A DNA stretch of 64,000 bases from Psychroflexus salis (GCF_014640175.1 NZ_BMGL01000002.1:62001-126000), one strand, 5' to 3'. Positions 36,906 to 46,448 are shown, counted from the stretch's first letter. The notes: a model not told the origin generated them from the sequence alone. Program-made: numbers and translations.

Positions 36906-38069
36906 ATGAACAATTACTTTTCATCAGATTTTAAACTAGGAATTTTAGGCGGCGGTCAACTTGGTAAAATGATGTTGTACGAAACCCGAAAGTACGATAT
37001 TGCTACTTCGGTAATCGATCCCAACCCTGAAGCTCCAGCTAAATTAGCTGCCAATTATTTTGAAGTTGGTGATATACAAGATTATGAAACCGTTTTGAAA
37101 TTTGGACGCGCTGTAGACTTGCTAACTTTCGAGATTGAAAGTGTGAATGTAGAAGCACTTCAACAACTAGAAAAAGAAGGAAAAAAAGTATATCCATCTT
37201 CTCAAACCTTACTGCAAATTCAAGATAAAGCAGTTCAGAAACAATTTTATAAAGCCGAACATTTACCTACGGCTAATTTTGACGTTTTTACCTCAAAAGC
37301 TGAGTTAACAGAAGCTATACTTCGCAAAGAAATTAGCTTTCCATTTGTTTGGAAAGCCTGTAAAGGTGGCTACGATGGAAAAGGGGTGAGTGTAATTAAA
37401 AAACAGGAAGATTTAATTTCGTTGCCCGAAATCGCTTGTATACGCGAAGATTTAGTTCCTTTTAAAAACGAGTTAGCAGTTATTGTTGCAAGAAATGTTT
37501 CAGGTGAAATAAAAACCTATCCTGTGGTTGAAATGGAGTTTCATCCAACAGCCAATCAAGTAGAATATGTATTGAGTCCCGCTCGAATTTCTGCAGAAGT
37601 AGCCCAAAAAGCAAGAATGGTAGCCATGCGAGTTTCAGAAGCTTTTCGGCATGTAGGTTTATTAGCTGTTGAACTTTTTCAAACCGAAGATGATGAAATT
37701 TTAATCAACGAAGTTGCTCCGAGACCACATAATTCTGGTCACTTTAGTATAGAAGCTAGTTACACTAACCAATTTGAACAGCATTTACGTGCTATTTTGA
37801 ATTTGCCTTTAGGTGAAACCAAACAAAAATTAGGTGCAGTAATGGTTAATTTGGTGGGTGATGCAGATTATACTGGAAATGTATATTACCAACATATTGA
37901 AGAAATTATGAAAATGCCTGGAGTAACCCCACATATATATGGTAAACGCGAAACGCGTCCATTTCGAAAAATGGGGCATGTAAGCATTATTCACGAAGAC
38001 TTAAATGAAGCACGTAAAGTAGCTGAACACGTAAAAACAAAAATAAAAGTAATTTCTAAATCAAAATAA
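36906..38069 (+). CDS. purK: N5-carboxyaminoimidazole ribonucleotide synthase
   Basis: A 387-residue ATP-grasp enzyme of purine synthesis that carboxylates AIR to N5-CAIR. Visible are [13 protein letters not shown] at the start, [15 protein letters not shown] in the ATP-binding region and [20 protein letters not shown] at the Mg/ATP site. The ATG at 36906 is chosen because the upstream GTG (36900) lies in the promoter box. purE follows after one base, the usual purK-purE pair. Confidence 0.96.
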   Translation: MNNYFSSDFKLGILGGGQLGKMMLYETRKYDIATSVIDPNPEAPAKLAANYFEVGDIQDYETVLKFGRAVDLLTFEIESVNVEALQQLEKEGKKVYPSSQTLLQIQDKAVQKQFYKAEHLPTANFDVFTSKAELTEAILRKEISFPFVWKACKGGYDGKGVSVIKKQEDLISLPEIACIREDLVPFKNELAVIVARNVSGEIKTYPVVEMEFHPTANQVEYVLSPARISAEVAQKARMVAMRVSEAFRHVGLLAVELFQTEDDEILINEVAPRPHNSGHFSIEASYTNQFEQHLRAILNLPLGETKQKLGAVMVNLVGDADYTGNVYYQHIEEIMKMPGVTPHIYGKRETRPFRKMGHVSIIHEDLNEARKVAEHVKTKIKVISKSK

Positions 38070-38070
38070 G

Positions 38071-38556
38071 ATGGCAAAAGTGGGAATAATTATGGGGAGT
38101 ACAAGCGACTTACCTATTATGCAAGAAGCAATCGATTTTTTAGAAGGTTTATTAATTGAAGTTGAAGTAGATATTGTTTCAGCACACCGAACACCAGATA
38201 AATTAATGGAATATGGGAAAAATGCTCATGCACGTGGTTTACAGGTAATTATTGCTGGAGCAGGTGGAGCTGCGCATTTACCGGGTATGATTGCATCCCT
38301 TTCTCCACTTCCTGTTATTGGAGTTCCCGTGAAATCAAGAAATTCTATAGATGGCTGGGATTCTATTTTATCAATTTTACAAATGCCCGCTGGTGTTCCT
38401 GTGGCAACTGTGGCTCTAGATGGTGCAAAAAATGCTGGCATTTTAGCTGCTCAGATTTTAGGCGCAAGCAATGCTGAAATTCAACAGCAAGTATTGGATT
38501 ATAAAGCTTCATTGAAAGAAAAAGTAATACAAGGTGCTAAAGAAGTAAGAAAGTAA
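38071..38556 (+). CDS. purE: N5-carboxyaminoimidazole ribonucleotide mutase
   Basis: A 161-residue class I PurE that moves the carboxyl group of N5-CAIR to carbon 4, giving CAIR. Active-site motifs are [26 protein letters not shown] with the catalytic histidine, and [14 protein letters not shown]. It is one base downstream of purK. Confidence 0.97.
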   Translation: MAKVGIIMGSTSDLPIMQEAIDFLEGLLIEVEVDIVSAHRTPDKLMEYGKNAHARGLQVIIAGAGGAAHLPGMIASLSPLPVIGVPVKSRNSIDGWDSILSILQMPAGVPVATVALDGAKNAGILAAQILGASNAEIQQQVLDYKASLKEKVIQGAKEVRK

Positions 38557-38754
38557 GAATTAAAACTAAGATTTCTCCCTGTCCTGCTATTCTTCAAATG
38601 GAAACCATGAACTCATTTTTAAATCTTCAAATTCCTAGTAACGCATCAGTCTTTTTGGTCTTTTTGGTCATTCAGTCTTTTTGTCTTTTCAGTCTTCTCT
38701 CATTTCCCAAATTATCAAATCAACACATCTTCCAATCATCAAATTAAAAAAAAC

Positions 38755-40014
38755 TTACATTTTCTTTTTCTGTGCATGGTCAACCGTCATAGAAACCGCA
38801 GCGTCTCCAGTAACATTAACGGTGGTACGCAGCATGTCTAAGGGTCGATCTACTGCAAAAATTAAAGCAAGACCGGCTTCTGGAATTCCTGCTTGACTTA
38901 AAACAATAACTAGCATTACAATTCCAGCTCCTGGGACTGCGGCTGATCCAATAGATGCAAGCGTGGCTGTTCCAATAATTCCAAGTTGAGCGGCCAAATC
39001 TAAATTCATACCAAAAGCTTGAGCAATAAAAACGGCAGCAACTGCTTGGTACAAGCTAGTACCATCCATGTTAATTGTGGCACCGATGGGTAGTACAAAA
39101 CTTGCTACTTTCGAATCTACTTTAAGTTCATCTTCTACACGTTCCATGGTAACCGGTAGTGTAGCTGCACTCGAACTGGTAGAAAAAGCTAAGAGTTGAG
39201 CTGGGAAAATTCCACCTAAAAAAGTGCTTGGATTCTTTCCTGTAATTAACCAAACGCCCAATGTATAAAATAGAATCATGATAACTAAACCAGCTACCAC
39301 ACAAAGCGAATAATATAGTAAGGCAATAATTAAATCACTACTAGGTGCTTCAACAACTAGAGCAGCTAATAAAGCGAAAACACCTACCGGAGCAGCTAGC
39401 ATAATTAAATCGATCATTTTTAAAATGACTTCATTTAAACTATCAAAAAAATCTTTTACGGGTTTAGCTTGCTTTTCAGGAATAAGGATTAAACCAATAC
39501 CAAAAAAAATGGCGAAGAAAATTACCTGAAGCATATTCCCATTATCTGATGCTGCTCCAAAAATATTGTCGGGTACTAAATCTTCTAAGGCTTGTAAAGG
39601 ACCTGATTCTTTTTGTTTTTGAGCAACTTGTCTGCTCGATTCGGCATCGGCTCCATAGCTTTCGACTAATTCGTTTCGTGTTTCTTCGGAAATGGTTTTT
39701 CCTGGTTGAAAAACATTAACCATTATTAAACCAATACTAACTGCAATTAGGGTAGTAATTAAATAAGTAGCAATGGTTCTAAATCCCATTTTCGACAGGC
39801 TAGAAATATCTTTTAAATCGGAAATTCCTTTTACTAAAGAAGCAAGTATTAAGGGTACAGCAATAAGTTTGAGTGATTTGATAAAGATGTTTCCAAAGGG
39901 TTTGATCCAGTCTGAGATAAAGTCGGCTCCCCAATCGAATGGATTTAGTACTAACGCAAAAATAACGCCTAAAACCATTCCCAATATAATTTGCCAGTGT
40001 AGTGCTAATTTCAT
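38755..40014 (-). CDS. Dicarboxylate/amino acid:cation symporter (DAACS, GltP/DctA type)
   Basis: A 419-residue secondary transporter importing glutamate, aspartate or C4-dicarboxylates with Na+ or H+. Family hallmarks are the serine-rich hairpin FSTSSSAATLPVTM, the substrate and Na+ helix NMDGTSLYQAVAAVFIAQ, and the last motif IFAVDRPLDMLRTTVNVTGD. Eight helices plus two re-entrant loops fit. The 198 bases between purE and its end hold only a T/C-rich low-complexity run and no obvious terminator. Confidence 0.93.
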   Translation of the reverse strand: MKLALHWQIILGMVLGVIFALVLNPFDWGADFISDWIKPFGNIFIKSLKLIAVPLILASLVKGISDLKDISSLSKMGFRTIATYLITTLIAVSIGLIMVNVFQPGKTISEETRNELVESYGADAESSRQVAQKQKESGPLQALEDLVPDNIFGAASDNGNMLQVIFFAIFFGIGLILIPEKQAKPVKDFFDSLNEVILKMIDLIMLAAPVGVFALLAALVVEAPSSDLIIALLYYSLCVVAGLVIMILFYTLGVWLITGKNPSTFLGGIFPAQLLAFSTSSSAATLPVTMERVEDELKVDSKVASFVLPIGATINMDGTSLYQAVAAVFIAQAFGMNLDLAAQLGIIGTATLASIGSAAVPGAGIVMLVIVLSQAGIPEAGLALIFAVDRPLDMLRTTVNVTGDAAVSMTVDHAQKKKM

Positions 40015-40059
40015 GTATTTGAATTATCGAATTAAATTTGATGTTAAATTAAAATTGCA

Positions 40060-41133
40060 TTAAAACCTAAAATTTTTTCGTGCTTGGTGCAAAAGTAAAT
40101 GGTCTAAAATAACCATTGCAGCCATGGCTTCTACTATGGGTACTGCTCGAGGTACCACACAAGGGTCGTGTCTCCCTTTTCCTTGCATTTCAACTTCAGT
40201 TTGTGTGGTATTTATGGTTTTTTGCTTTTGCATTAAAGTGGCAACGGGTTTAAAAGCTACTTTAAATACGATGTCCATTCCGTTAGAAATTCCACCTTGA
40301 ACGCCACCACTAAAATTAGTTGATGTTTGCTCATTAGTTTGAATCAGGTCATTATGCTCGCTGCCTTTCATTGTTGTGCCTTCAAATCCGCTGCCAATTT
40401 CGAAACCTTTAACTGCGTTAATGGACAGCATAGCTTTTCCTAAGTCGGCATGTAGTTTGTCAAATACGGGTTCGCCCAAACCTACGGGTATATTTTGAAT
40501 TACACAGGTTATCACTCCACCAATGGTATCGCCTTCTTTTCGGATTTGCTTAATGTAATCTTCCATTTTTTTAGCTAAATCTAGGTCTGCACAACGCACA
40601 GGATTCTGCTCAATGTTTGTAAAATCTAATTGAGGATAATCTTTATTGAGTTGCATATTTCCAACAGCAGATGTGTAAGCTGTAAATTTTAACTCTTTCA
40701 ATAATTGTTTGGCAATTGCTCCCGCTACAACACGAGATGCAGTTTCTCTGGCGCTCGATCTTCCGCCACCGCGGTAATCGCGATTTGCATATTTTTTTTG
40801 GTAGGTAAAATCTGCATGACTTGGGCGGTAAACATCTTTAATATGGCTGTAATCTTTAGACTTAGAGTCGGCATTTACAATTTCAAAAGCAATGGGCGTG
40901 CCTGTTGTTTTTCCCTCAAATAACCCCGATTTAAATTGAACAATATCACTCTCTTTACGTTGAGTTACAATATTGGATTGTCCAGGTTTACGCCTGTCCA
41001 ATTCTTGTTGTATTAAATTTAAGTCCAATGGAATATTAGATGGGCAACCATCGATGATACCACCGATAGAAACACCATGAGACTCCCCATAAGTGGTGAG
41101 TTTAAAAATATTTCCAAAACTATTTCCTGCCAT
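40060..41133 (-). CDS. aroC: Chorismate synthase
   Basis: A 357-residue FMN-dependent enzyme forming chorismate from EPSP. Signature parts are [19 protein letters not shown] (catalytic histidine), [20 protein letters not shown] and the last-third [18 protein letters not shown]. It precedes the symporter on the minus strand by 45 bases, possibly on one transcript. Confidence 0.97.
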   Translation of the reverse strand: MAGNSFGNIFKLTTYGESHGVSIGGIIDGCPSNIPLDLNLIQQELDRRKPGQSNIVTQRKESDIVQFKSGLFEGKTTGTPIAFEIVNADSKSKDYSHIKDVYRPSHADFTYQKKYANRDYRGGGRSSARETASRVVAGAIAKQLLKELKFTAYTSAVGNMQLNKDYPQLDFTNIEQNPVRCADLDLAKKMEDYIKQIRKEGDTIGGVITCVIQNIPVGLGEPVFDKLHADLGKAMLSINAVKGFEIGSGFEGTTMKGSEHNDLIQTNEQTSTNFSGGVQGGISNGMDIVFKVAFKPVATLMQKQKTINTTQTEVEMQGKGRHDPCVVPRAVPIVEAMAAMVILDHLLLHQARKNFRF

Positions 41134-41147
41134 AATTACAATTTCAA

Positions 41148-41177
41148 CAAATGTAAATGATTACGCCATTTTACAAA
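41148..41177 (-). promoter_or_regulatory. Promoter of aroC
   Basis: On the minus strand TTTG (41177-41174), 18 bases, then TACATTTG (41155-41148): a full consensus match ending 15 bases before the aroC ATG. Confidence 0.8.
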
Positions 41178-41227
41178 AGTTTTTTACGATGAAGTCTTTA
41201 CTACTTAAGTGTTTTTTTTCACATTAA

Positions 41228-41262
41228 TTTGATATATTCTTAGCTTTATTCGAGTATTTTTG
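41228..41262 (+). promoter_or_regulatory. Promoter of the DedA-like gene
   Basis: TTTG at 41228-41231 and TATTTTTG at 41255-41262 with a 23-base spacer; the box ends 20 bases before the ATG. It is back to back with the aroC promoter. Confidence 0.6.
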
Positions 41263-41281
41263 CAGAACAATTTTACAATTA

Positions 41282-41908
41282 ATGTCCAATTCTAATTCTA
41301 CAAATACCAACAAAAAACCACGTTGGAAATTGCTTCATCAATACTACACCTACACAGGTTTTTATAATTTTTTGGGTAGAAGTATGATGAAGGCTGCGAT
41401 ACCTATTGCCGCTTTTATTGCGGTAGTCCTAGGGATTCACTTTTTTGTAATGGATATTAATGATATATTAATTTACGTTACCGAAAACTTTCATCCGATT
41501 GGTGTTTTAACTGTTTTTTTTGCATCAGAATCTATTTTGGGTTTAATTCCACCAGAAATATTTATTGCTTGGGCTGGGAAATTTGTAAATTACCAATGGT
41601 ACTTATTGGCTTTGCTCGGAATACTTTCTTATTTAGGAGGTATTATTTCTTATTTTGTTGGTCGAGGTTTTGCAGCTATTCCTAGTGTTTTTGTGTATTT
41701 AGAAGTTAAAATGGCAAAACACATTAAAAATATGCGAAAGTGGGGTGGACTTTTAATTATTGCTGGAGCTTTATTGCCTTTACCTTTTTCAATTTCAAGC
41801 ATGGCAGCTGGAATTATAAAATTTCCGTTCGGAAGCTTTTTGCTCTTTGGTTTACTTCGCTTGTTGCGTTTTGCAATATACGGAATAGCTATCTTCGGAG
41901 CTTTATAA
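41282..41908 (+). CDS. DedA/VTT-domain membrane protein
   Basis: A 208-residue protein with a VTT (DedA, SNARE-associated) domain at about 60-205: FASESILGLIPPEIFIAWAG is the re-entrant loop with the conserved acidic residue, and GALLPLPFSISSMAAGIIKFP carries the arm-like Pro-rich turn. DedA proteins are needed for lipid carrier recycling and membrane homeostasis; the substrate here is unknown. It is a monocistronic gene with its own promoter and terminator. Confidence 0.82.
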   Translation: MSNSNSTNTNKKPRWKLLHQYYTYTGFYNFLGRSMMKAAIPIAAFIAVVLGIHFFVMDINDILIYVTENFHPIGVLTVFFASESILGLIPPEIFIAWAGKFVNYQWYLLALLGILSYLGGIISYFVGRGFAAIPSVFVYLEVKMAKHIKNMRKWGGLLIIAGALLPLPFSISSMAAGIIKFPFGSFLLFGLLRLLRFAIYGIAIFGAL

Positions 41909-41910
41909 AA

Positions 41911-41940
41911 AAAAGCTGTTTAAGTAAATAAACAGCTTTT
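41911..41940. terminator. Strong terminator after the DedA-like gene
   Basis: AAAAGCTGTTTA (41911-41922) pairs with TAAACAGCTTTT (41929-41940), 12 perfect pairs with a six-base loop. The A and T tracts on both sides make it usable from either strand, though the minus-strand gene ends 126 bases away. Confidence 0.88.
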
Positions 41941-42066
41941 GTATCTTTATGAATTTGAGTCCATTCTTTACTAAATAAAACCCATAATTTTTTTATAGTC
42001 TTAAAATAGGTTGAAATTTAGAATTAAGAAAATTTAGTAGTAATAACCCAATTAAAAGTAGGAGTT

Positions 42067-42414
42067 TTAATCTTGTAAGGGATATAAAATTAAGATTTCT
42101 TTTGTTTTCTCTTCTCCAAATATGCTTATAGCATTCTTTTTAAAAGATCTATTTAATTTTTCTATATGCTTAGCATGACTTGCATCTTCTGAGTTATTAG
42201 GTCCTAATTTTGCCATACTTTGTTCTCTAGAAGTAATAAAACGAGTTAAGTATTGAGTCTCTTCCTCGCTTAAATCTAATTTTTCTGAAATAACTAATGC
42301 AGTTTTCTTAGATGTATTGTACAATTCTTGATAATCAACTTCTTGAGCAAAGCCAGAAAGACTACCCAATACAATAGCTGCAAAAAGTACAAAAGATGTA
42401 AAATATCGTTTCAT
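42067..42414 (-). CDS. Small secreted helical protein of unknown function
   Basis: A 115-residue protein with a clear signal peptide (MKRYFTSFVLFAAIVLGSLSG, cleaved before QEVDY). The mature part is polar and mostly helical: LDLSEEETQYLTRFITSREQ suggests a helix-turn-helix of the kind seen in Spy/CpxP-like or Fe-S-sensor-less secreted proteins, but no motif is decisive. It stands alone between two terminators. Confidence 0.65.
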   Translation of the reverse strand: MKRYFTSFVLFAAIVLGSLSGFAQEVDYQELYNTSKKTALVISEKLDLSEEETQYLTRFITSREQSMAKLGPNNSEDASHAKHIEKLNRSFKKNAISIFGEEKTKEILILYPLQD

Positions 42415-42692
42415 AAATAATAAAATTTTTGTTTGGGTTAAATATAGGGTTAATTTTATAAAGCTACCTAATTGGAATGCTTTTTTATTTAATTTTGCCT
42501 AGTACTTATTAAAATAACTAATTGGTGTTTTGGCTTTTTAATCATCTTGCAATATAGTACATTATAATGGCTATTGAGCTGTTAAACAGCTTTATCCTCA
42601 TGTCTTAGCTTGTTTTGTTTTCTGTTTTATCTTAATTATAAAATTCGATAGTTTGTAACTTCTTCTGCTTATATAAGTTGGTAAGTCTTAAA
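42415..42692. other. Spacer without a visible gene
   Basis: AT-rich; no frame with gene-like content on either strand. The only structure is a 15-base palindrome, AGCTGTTAAACAGCT (42577-42591). Confidence 0.5.
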
Positions 42693-42729
42693 AAAAAGCG
42701 TCTTATTGAAAACCAATAAGACGCTTTTT
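42693..42729 (-). terminator. Terminator of the OmpA-family gene
   Basis: Sixteen perfect pairs: AAAAAGCGTCTTATTG (42693-42708) with its complement at 42714-42729, five-base loop, and a T run on the minus strand. It ends 18 bases past the stop of the OmpA-family gene. Confidence 0.9.
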
Positions 42730-42746
42730 AAATTTTAAAATTAGGA

Positions 42747-44006
42747 TTAGTTGAGTGTAAATGTTACTCTTCTAACAATATTTCTAGCTTCTGAAGCATT
42801 TGATTCAACAGACTCATCAATTCCACCACCTTGGTGTGTTAAGCGGTCTTCGCTTATGCCAGCGCTAACTAAGATATCAAAAACTTTTTTAGCTCTTCGT
42901 TCTGATAAGCTATTGTTGTATTCTGCATTTCCAATTTGGTCAGCGTATCCAGTTAAAGTAGCTGTTGCTTCTGGATTATTACGCATATAAGTTACCATAT
43001 AATTAACTGCATCGAACGAATAAATTTCTGGTTGAGTACTATCAAACTTAAAGTATACGTTTACATAGCCTTCATTCAACAATGTTTTAGCCATTTGATT
43101 TGCATCACCTAACATGCCTTCTTCTTCAGCTTGTTGTTGAGATACGAATCGAGCATCTAAAGATTCTTCCATATCATCAGGAATGCCATTACTATTTGTA
43201 TCAACAGCTCTTCCTTTTGTATCTACGCTAATTCCAGTAGGAGTATTTGGCTCAACATCGATATAATTAGGAATTCCATCACGGTCATCATCTTGCATAT
43301 CGCCTTCTAGTTTTGCTAAGCGTCCTTCAATTTCTTCAACTTCTTTTTGCAATTGCTTAGTTTTAGAGTTGTCTACAAAATCAGCATGCTTATCGTTACT
43401 GCCTAAATAAACAGATAAACCTAAAGTGGTTGTAAACATGGTATGGTCAAATCCATTAATAACACCACTACTCGAGCCATCCCAAGTTAGGTCTGCAGAA
43501 TCAAAGTACATTGCATTGATATTTAAATTAAGTGCAAAACGTTCTGTAATTTTAAACTGAGGAGTAATTCCGCCTGTAACACCAATAAATTGGTCAGTTT
43601 CAGAAACAAATTCAGTATCATTTCTGCCGTAACTAACTCCAGCGTGACCGAGTATATTGAAGCGTTGTGTCCACTCTCTAAAATTCATAATATTACCAAA
43701 ATTAGCAACACCTTGTACGCCAAGACGCATAAAATTCGACTCAAAATCTAAAGAGCCAGAGCTTGGTCTAATCTCCGAATATCCAAGATCAGCACGTAAA
43801 CCAAAACGGTCGTTAAACATGTAACGAGCACCAATTTCAACCGCTAAATCAGTAATTTGGTTTTGGTCAAAACCAGTTCCATAAGTTTCTGTAGCTTTGT
43901 TTACACCAGCACCAAAGTCTATAGACCATCTATTAAAATCTTCTTGTGCGAAAACGGATGTAGCCGTTAAAAGTAAAAATACAGCTAAAAGTGTATTATT
44001 TTTCAT
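42747..44006 (-). CDS. OmpA-family outer-membrane protein with type 3 thrombospondin-like repeats
   Basis: A 419-residue outer-membrane protein. A signal peptide (ending SVFA before QEDF) precedes an eight-strand-like barrel (about 25-210), a short coiled-coil linker (LQKEVEEIEGRLAKLEGDM), Asp-rich calcium-binding repeats (DDDRDGIPNYIDVEP and DTNSNGIPDDMEE) and a C-terminal OmpA peptidoglycan-binding domain (about 305-419) with TLTGYADQIGNAEYNNSLSE and RRAKKVFDIL. It anchors the outer membrane to the cell wall. It has its own promoter and a strong terminator. Confidence 0.93.
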   Translation of the reverse strand: MKNNTLLAVFLLLTATSVFAQEDFNRWSIDFGAGVNKATETYGTGFDQNQITDLAVEIGARYMFNDRFGLRADLGYSEIRPSSGSLDFESNFMRLGVQGVANFGNIMNFREWTQRFNILGHAGVSYGRNDTEFVSETDQFIGVTGGITPQFKITERFALNLNINAMYFDSADLTWDGSSSGVINGFDHTMFTTTLGLSVYLGSNDKHADFVDNSKTKQLQKEVEEIEGRLAKLEGDMQDDDRDGIPNYIDVEPNTPTGISVDTKGRAVDTNSNGIPDDMEESLDARFVSQQQAEEEGMLGDANQMAKTLLNEGYVNVYFKFDSTQPEIYSFDAVNYMVTYMRNNPEATATLTGYADQIGNAEYNNSLSERRAKKVFDILVSAGISEDRLTHQGGGIDESVESNASEARNIVRRVTFTLN

Positions 44007-44031
44007 GATAGTTATTTTATTAATTATCTTG

Positions 44032-44062
44032 CAAATATAAGGTAGTTTAGTTTAAAGACAAA
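44032..44062 (-). promoter_or_regulatory. Promoter of the OmpA-family gene
   Basis: On the minus strand TTTG (44062-44059), 19 bases, TATATTTG (44039-44032): a full consensus match, 26 bases before the ATG. Confidence 0.8.
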
Positions 44063-44417
44063 GATTTTAATATTATTATCTTATTCATTTTTAAATTTTT
44101 AACCAAATTAGCCTATCACTTTCTATACCACAAATAGAGTTTTTATGTAGAATTTTTAGTTCAAATATTTGTATAGGCAGATAATATTTAGCATTTTTGT
44201 ATATACTAATCAATGCTTTAACCTAGTATGAAATCAAATTTCGGCTATCATCCAACCCATCAGCCATTTGAATTACGTTAAATAGCGCTATGAACTTGAG
44301 TTCATTTAAGAAAGCGTTTACATTTGCATTGATTATTAATTTGTTAGTCTTAAAATGGGACTAGCCATGGCGAAGCCGTAGAAAAAATCAAGCTTAACTC
44401 CTTATATATTTTATTTC
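44063..44417. other. 355-base spacer before wecB
   Basis: No gene and no consensus promoter seen. It marks the border between housekeeping genes and the polysaccharide locus. Confidence 0.5.
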
Positions 44418-45524
44418 ATGAATGCATCAACATCAATACGAATTACACTTATCGCTGGGGCGAGGCCGAATTTCATGAAAATTGCACCTATCATACATGC
44501 TATTCAAAAAGCAAAAAAAAGTGGGGAACAAATTGATTACCGTTTAGTGCACACCGGACAGCATTACGATGAAAAAATGAGTGAAACCTTTTTTAAGCAG
44601 CTCAATATTCCGCATCCAGATGTAAATTTAGCCTGTGGTGGAGGCAGTCAAGCTGAACAAACAGCTGCCATTATGCTAGCTTTTGAAAAAGAAATTTTAG
44701 CCAATCCAAGCGATTTGGTTGTGGTGGTTGGCGATGTAACTTCAACCATGGCATGCAGCATTGTTGCTAAAAAGCTGAGCATTAAAGTAGCTCATGTTGA
44801 AGCAGGAATTCGTTCTTGGGATTGTAGTATGCCCGAAGAAATTAACCGCATGCTTACCGATAGTATAACCGATTGCTTTTTTACCACTTCTACTTTAGCA
44901 GGGGAAAACCTTTTAAATGAAGGCCACAAAAAAGAACAAATTCACTTTGTAGGAAATGTAATGATCGATACACTTCGAGCCAACGAAAGTCGTTTTCAGC
45001 AACCTGAAGTTTGGAAAGAACTTGGCTTAAGTCCAAAAGCATATTTGGTTATGACCATGCACAGACCAGCCAATGTAGATGAAGAAGCCAAGTTAAAAGA
45101 ATTTATTAGCAGCATAGACGACAATACCAACGCAATGCCGGTTGTATTTCCAATTCACCCACGTACCAAAGCAATTCTAGAAAAAGCAGGTATCCAAATG
45201 AAAAATATTCATTTAGTGGAGCCCTTGGGTTATTTGGAATTCAACTATTTGGTAAAACACGCCAAGGGAGTATTAACCGACTCTGGTGGAATTACCGAAG
45301 AAACTACGGTAATGAATGTACCTTGCATTACCTTACGTGATAACACCGAACGCCCAGAAACGATTGATATTGGAACCAACGAACTTATCGGCACAGATCC
45401 TAAAAAAATCAAACCAGCCTTAGAAAAATTACTTGCTGGTAAGTGGAAACAAGGTCACATCCCCGAAAAATGGGACGGCAAAGCCGCAGAACGCATAGTT
45501 TCTATACTCTGTCATTCTTTATAG
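44418..45524 (+). CDS. wecB: UDP-N-acetylglucosamine 2-epimerase (non-hydrolysing)
   Basis: A 368-residue enzyme converting UDP-GlcNAc to UDP-ManNAc, a precursor of surface polysaccharides. Typical parts are LIAGARPNFMKIAPIIHAI, VHTGQHYDEKMSETFF, VVVGDVTSTMACSIVAKKL, HVEAGIRSWD and DSGGITEETTVMNVPCITLR. It opens the polysaccharide locus; a ManNAc dehydrogenase (wecC) is not in the window. Confidence 0.95.
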   Translation: MNASTSIRITLIAGARPNFMKIAPIIHAIQKAKKSGEQIDYRLVHTGQHYDEKMSETFFKQLNIPHPDVNLACGGGSQAEQTAAIMLAFEKEILANPSDLVVVVGDVTSTMACSIVAKKLSIKVAHVEAGIRSWDCSMPEEINRMLTDSITDCFFTTSTLAGENLLNEGHKKEQIHFVGNVMIDTLRANESRFQQPEVWKELGLSPKAYLVMTMHRPANVDEEAKLKEFISSIDDNTNAMPVVFPIHPRTKAILEKAGIQMKNIHLVEPLGYLEFNYLVKHAKGVLTDSGGITEETTVMNVPCITLRDNTERPETIDIGTNELIGTDPKKIKPALEKLLAGKWKQGHIPEKWDGKAAERIVSILCHSL

Positions 45525-45573
45525 TCAGTAAAATACATATTAAAAACCTGGTCTTTCTATGTAATACTGTGTA

Positions 45574-45727
45574 AGCGGAATTACTCAGAAACCTGTGTTT
45601 CGTAACTAAAAACATCAATTAAATATAAAATCACAGGTCCCTGAGTAATTTTAAAAAGTTCCCTGAGTGTTCCGATGATAATCGGAATGTACCGAAGGGC
45701 CTTTTTAAAATTGTACCGAAGGGCCGG
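45574..45727. repeat. Inverted-repeat element, copy R1
   Basis: About 154 bases in the gap between wecB and the cupin gene. The left half (GCGGAATTACTCAGAAACCT) is a diverged version of the left arm of copies R2 and R3; the right half contains AGGTCCCTGAGT, a hairpin TTCCGAT-GATA-ATCGGAA (45670-45687) and TGTACCGAAGGGCC twice (45689-45702 and 45712-45725), ending in GGGCCGG like R2. Confidence 0.7.
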
Positions 45728-45748
45728 CTTACAACACCAAAAAAAACA

Positions 45749-46093
45749 ATGGAACACGACAAACGCCCTTGGGGCGAATATTTTGTGCTCGAAGACGCCG
45801 TTACCCACAAAGTAAAGCGCATAGAAGTTAAGCCTGGCGGACGCTTATCTTACCAGTACCACCATAAACGCTCCGAAGTTTGGACCATAGTCAGCGGTGT
45901 GGGCCGCATCACTTTAAATGGTGATGTGCAAGATTACCATGCAGGCCAAGTCATCCACATCCCACAAGGCATGAAACATCGTATCGAAAACCCTTCCAGT
46001 AGCGAAAACTGTGTGTTTATTGAAGTACAACTCGGTACTTATTTTGGGGAAGACGATATTGTGCGCATTGAAGATGATTATGACAGGCTATAA
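45749..46093 (+). CDS. Mannose-6-phosphate isomerase-type cupin protein
   Basis: A 114-residue single cupin matching the C-terminal isomerase domain of bifunctional ManC/AlgA enzymes: RPWGEYFVLED at the start, LSYQYHHKRSEVWTIVSG (metal-binding histidines and glutamate) and VIHIPQGMKHRIENPS. It probably interconverts mannose and fructose 6-phosphates for sugar nucleotide supply. The 3' end has a decayed copy at 51343-51414. A repeat element lies just upstream and a heptamer array downstream. Confidence 0.85.
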   Translation: MEHDKRPWGEYFVLEDAVTHKVKRIEVKPGGRLSYQYHHKRSEVWTIVSGVGRITLNGDVQDYHAGQVIHIPQGMKHRIENPSSSENCVFIEVQLGTYFGEDDIVRIEDDYDRL

Positions 46094-46178
46094 GCATGAA
46101 AATGCTATAAGTTATAAGCAAAAAAAAGCCCAAAGCCTAAACCAAGTAGCAATAAGCTATAAGCCATAAGCAAAAAAA

Positions 46179-46234
46179 GCCTAAAGCCTAGAGCCTACAG
46201 CCTACAGCCTACAGCCTAAAGCCTAAAGCCTACA
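46179..46234. repeat. Heptamer array 1 (GCCTAMA, eight units)
   Basis: Eight head-to-tail 7-base units, four GCCTACA, three GCCTAAA and one GCCTAGA, preceded by GCAAAAAAA and followed by ACAAC. Looser versions (AAGCCATAAGC, AAGCCCAAAGCC) extend left to the cupin stop. The rest of the 46094-46464 gap has no gene. A second array with the same flanks is at 51041-51075. Confidence 0.85.
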
Positions 46235-46382
46235 ACAAAAAAAGCCAACAACCACAAAAAATAAAAAACAAGACTATTAACTGAATTTTGATGACGAACG
46301 TTTAATTCACTTTAAAGTAGAAGACTTTCAACAACTCTTAGAGCTTTTTAATTAGACAAGTTAAATTCTTATTTAGCAAATA

Positions 46383-46437
46383 TTGCACTACAGTAGTGCA
46401 AAAAAACAATAAATATGCACTATTATAGTGCATATTT
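46383..46437. promoter_or_regulatory. Two operator-like palindromes before the ATPase gene
   Basis: TTGCACTACAGTAGTGCAA (46383-46401, arms of 9) and a perfect 27-base palindrome with arms of 13 (46411-46437, core GCACTAT-T-ATAGTGC). Both share TGCACTA-n3-TAGTGCA; their centres are 32 bases apart, about three helical turns. The second overlaps the promoter -7 box, so a dimeric repressor is the simplest reading. Confidence 0.75.
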
Positions 46438-46448
46438 TTGTATCTTTG
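46433..46448 (+). promoter_or_regulatory. Tandem -7 elements of the ATPase gene
   Basis: TATTTTTG (46433-46440) and TATCTTTG (46441-46448) lie back to back, 25 and 17 bases before the ATG at 46465. The first covers an alternative TTG start at 46438. Confidence 0.6.

Noticed and set aside
42577-42591. AGCTGTTAAACAGCT palindrome as an operator
   Set aside because: Single short copy far from any start and without T run; likely chance in AT-rich DNA.
46281-46355. Short frame ending FDDERLIHFKVEDFQQLLEL, possible gene tail
   Set aside because: It looks protein-like but is only 24 codons with a stop directly upstream, and I cannot name a parent gene.
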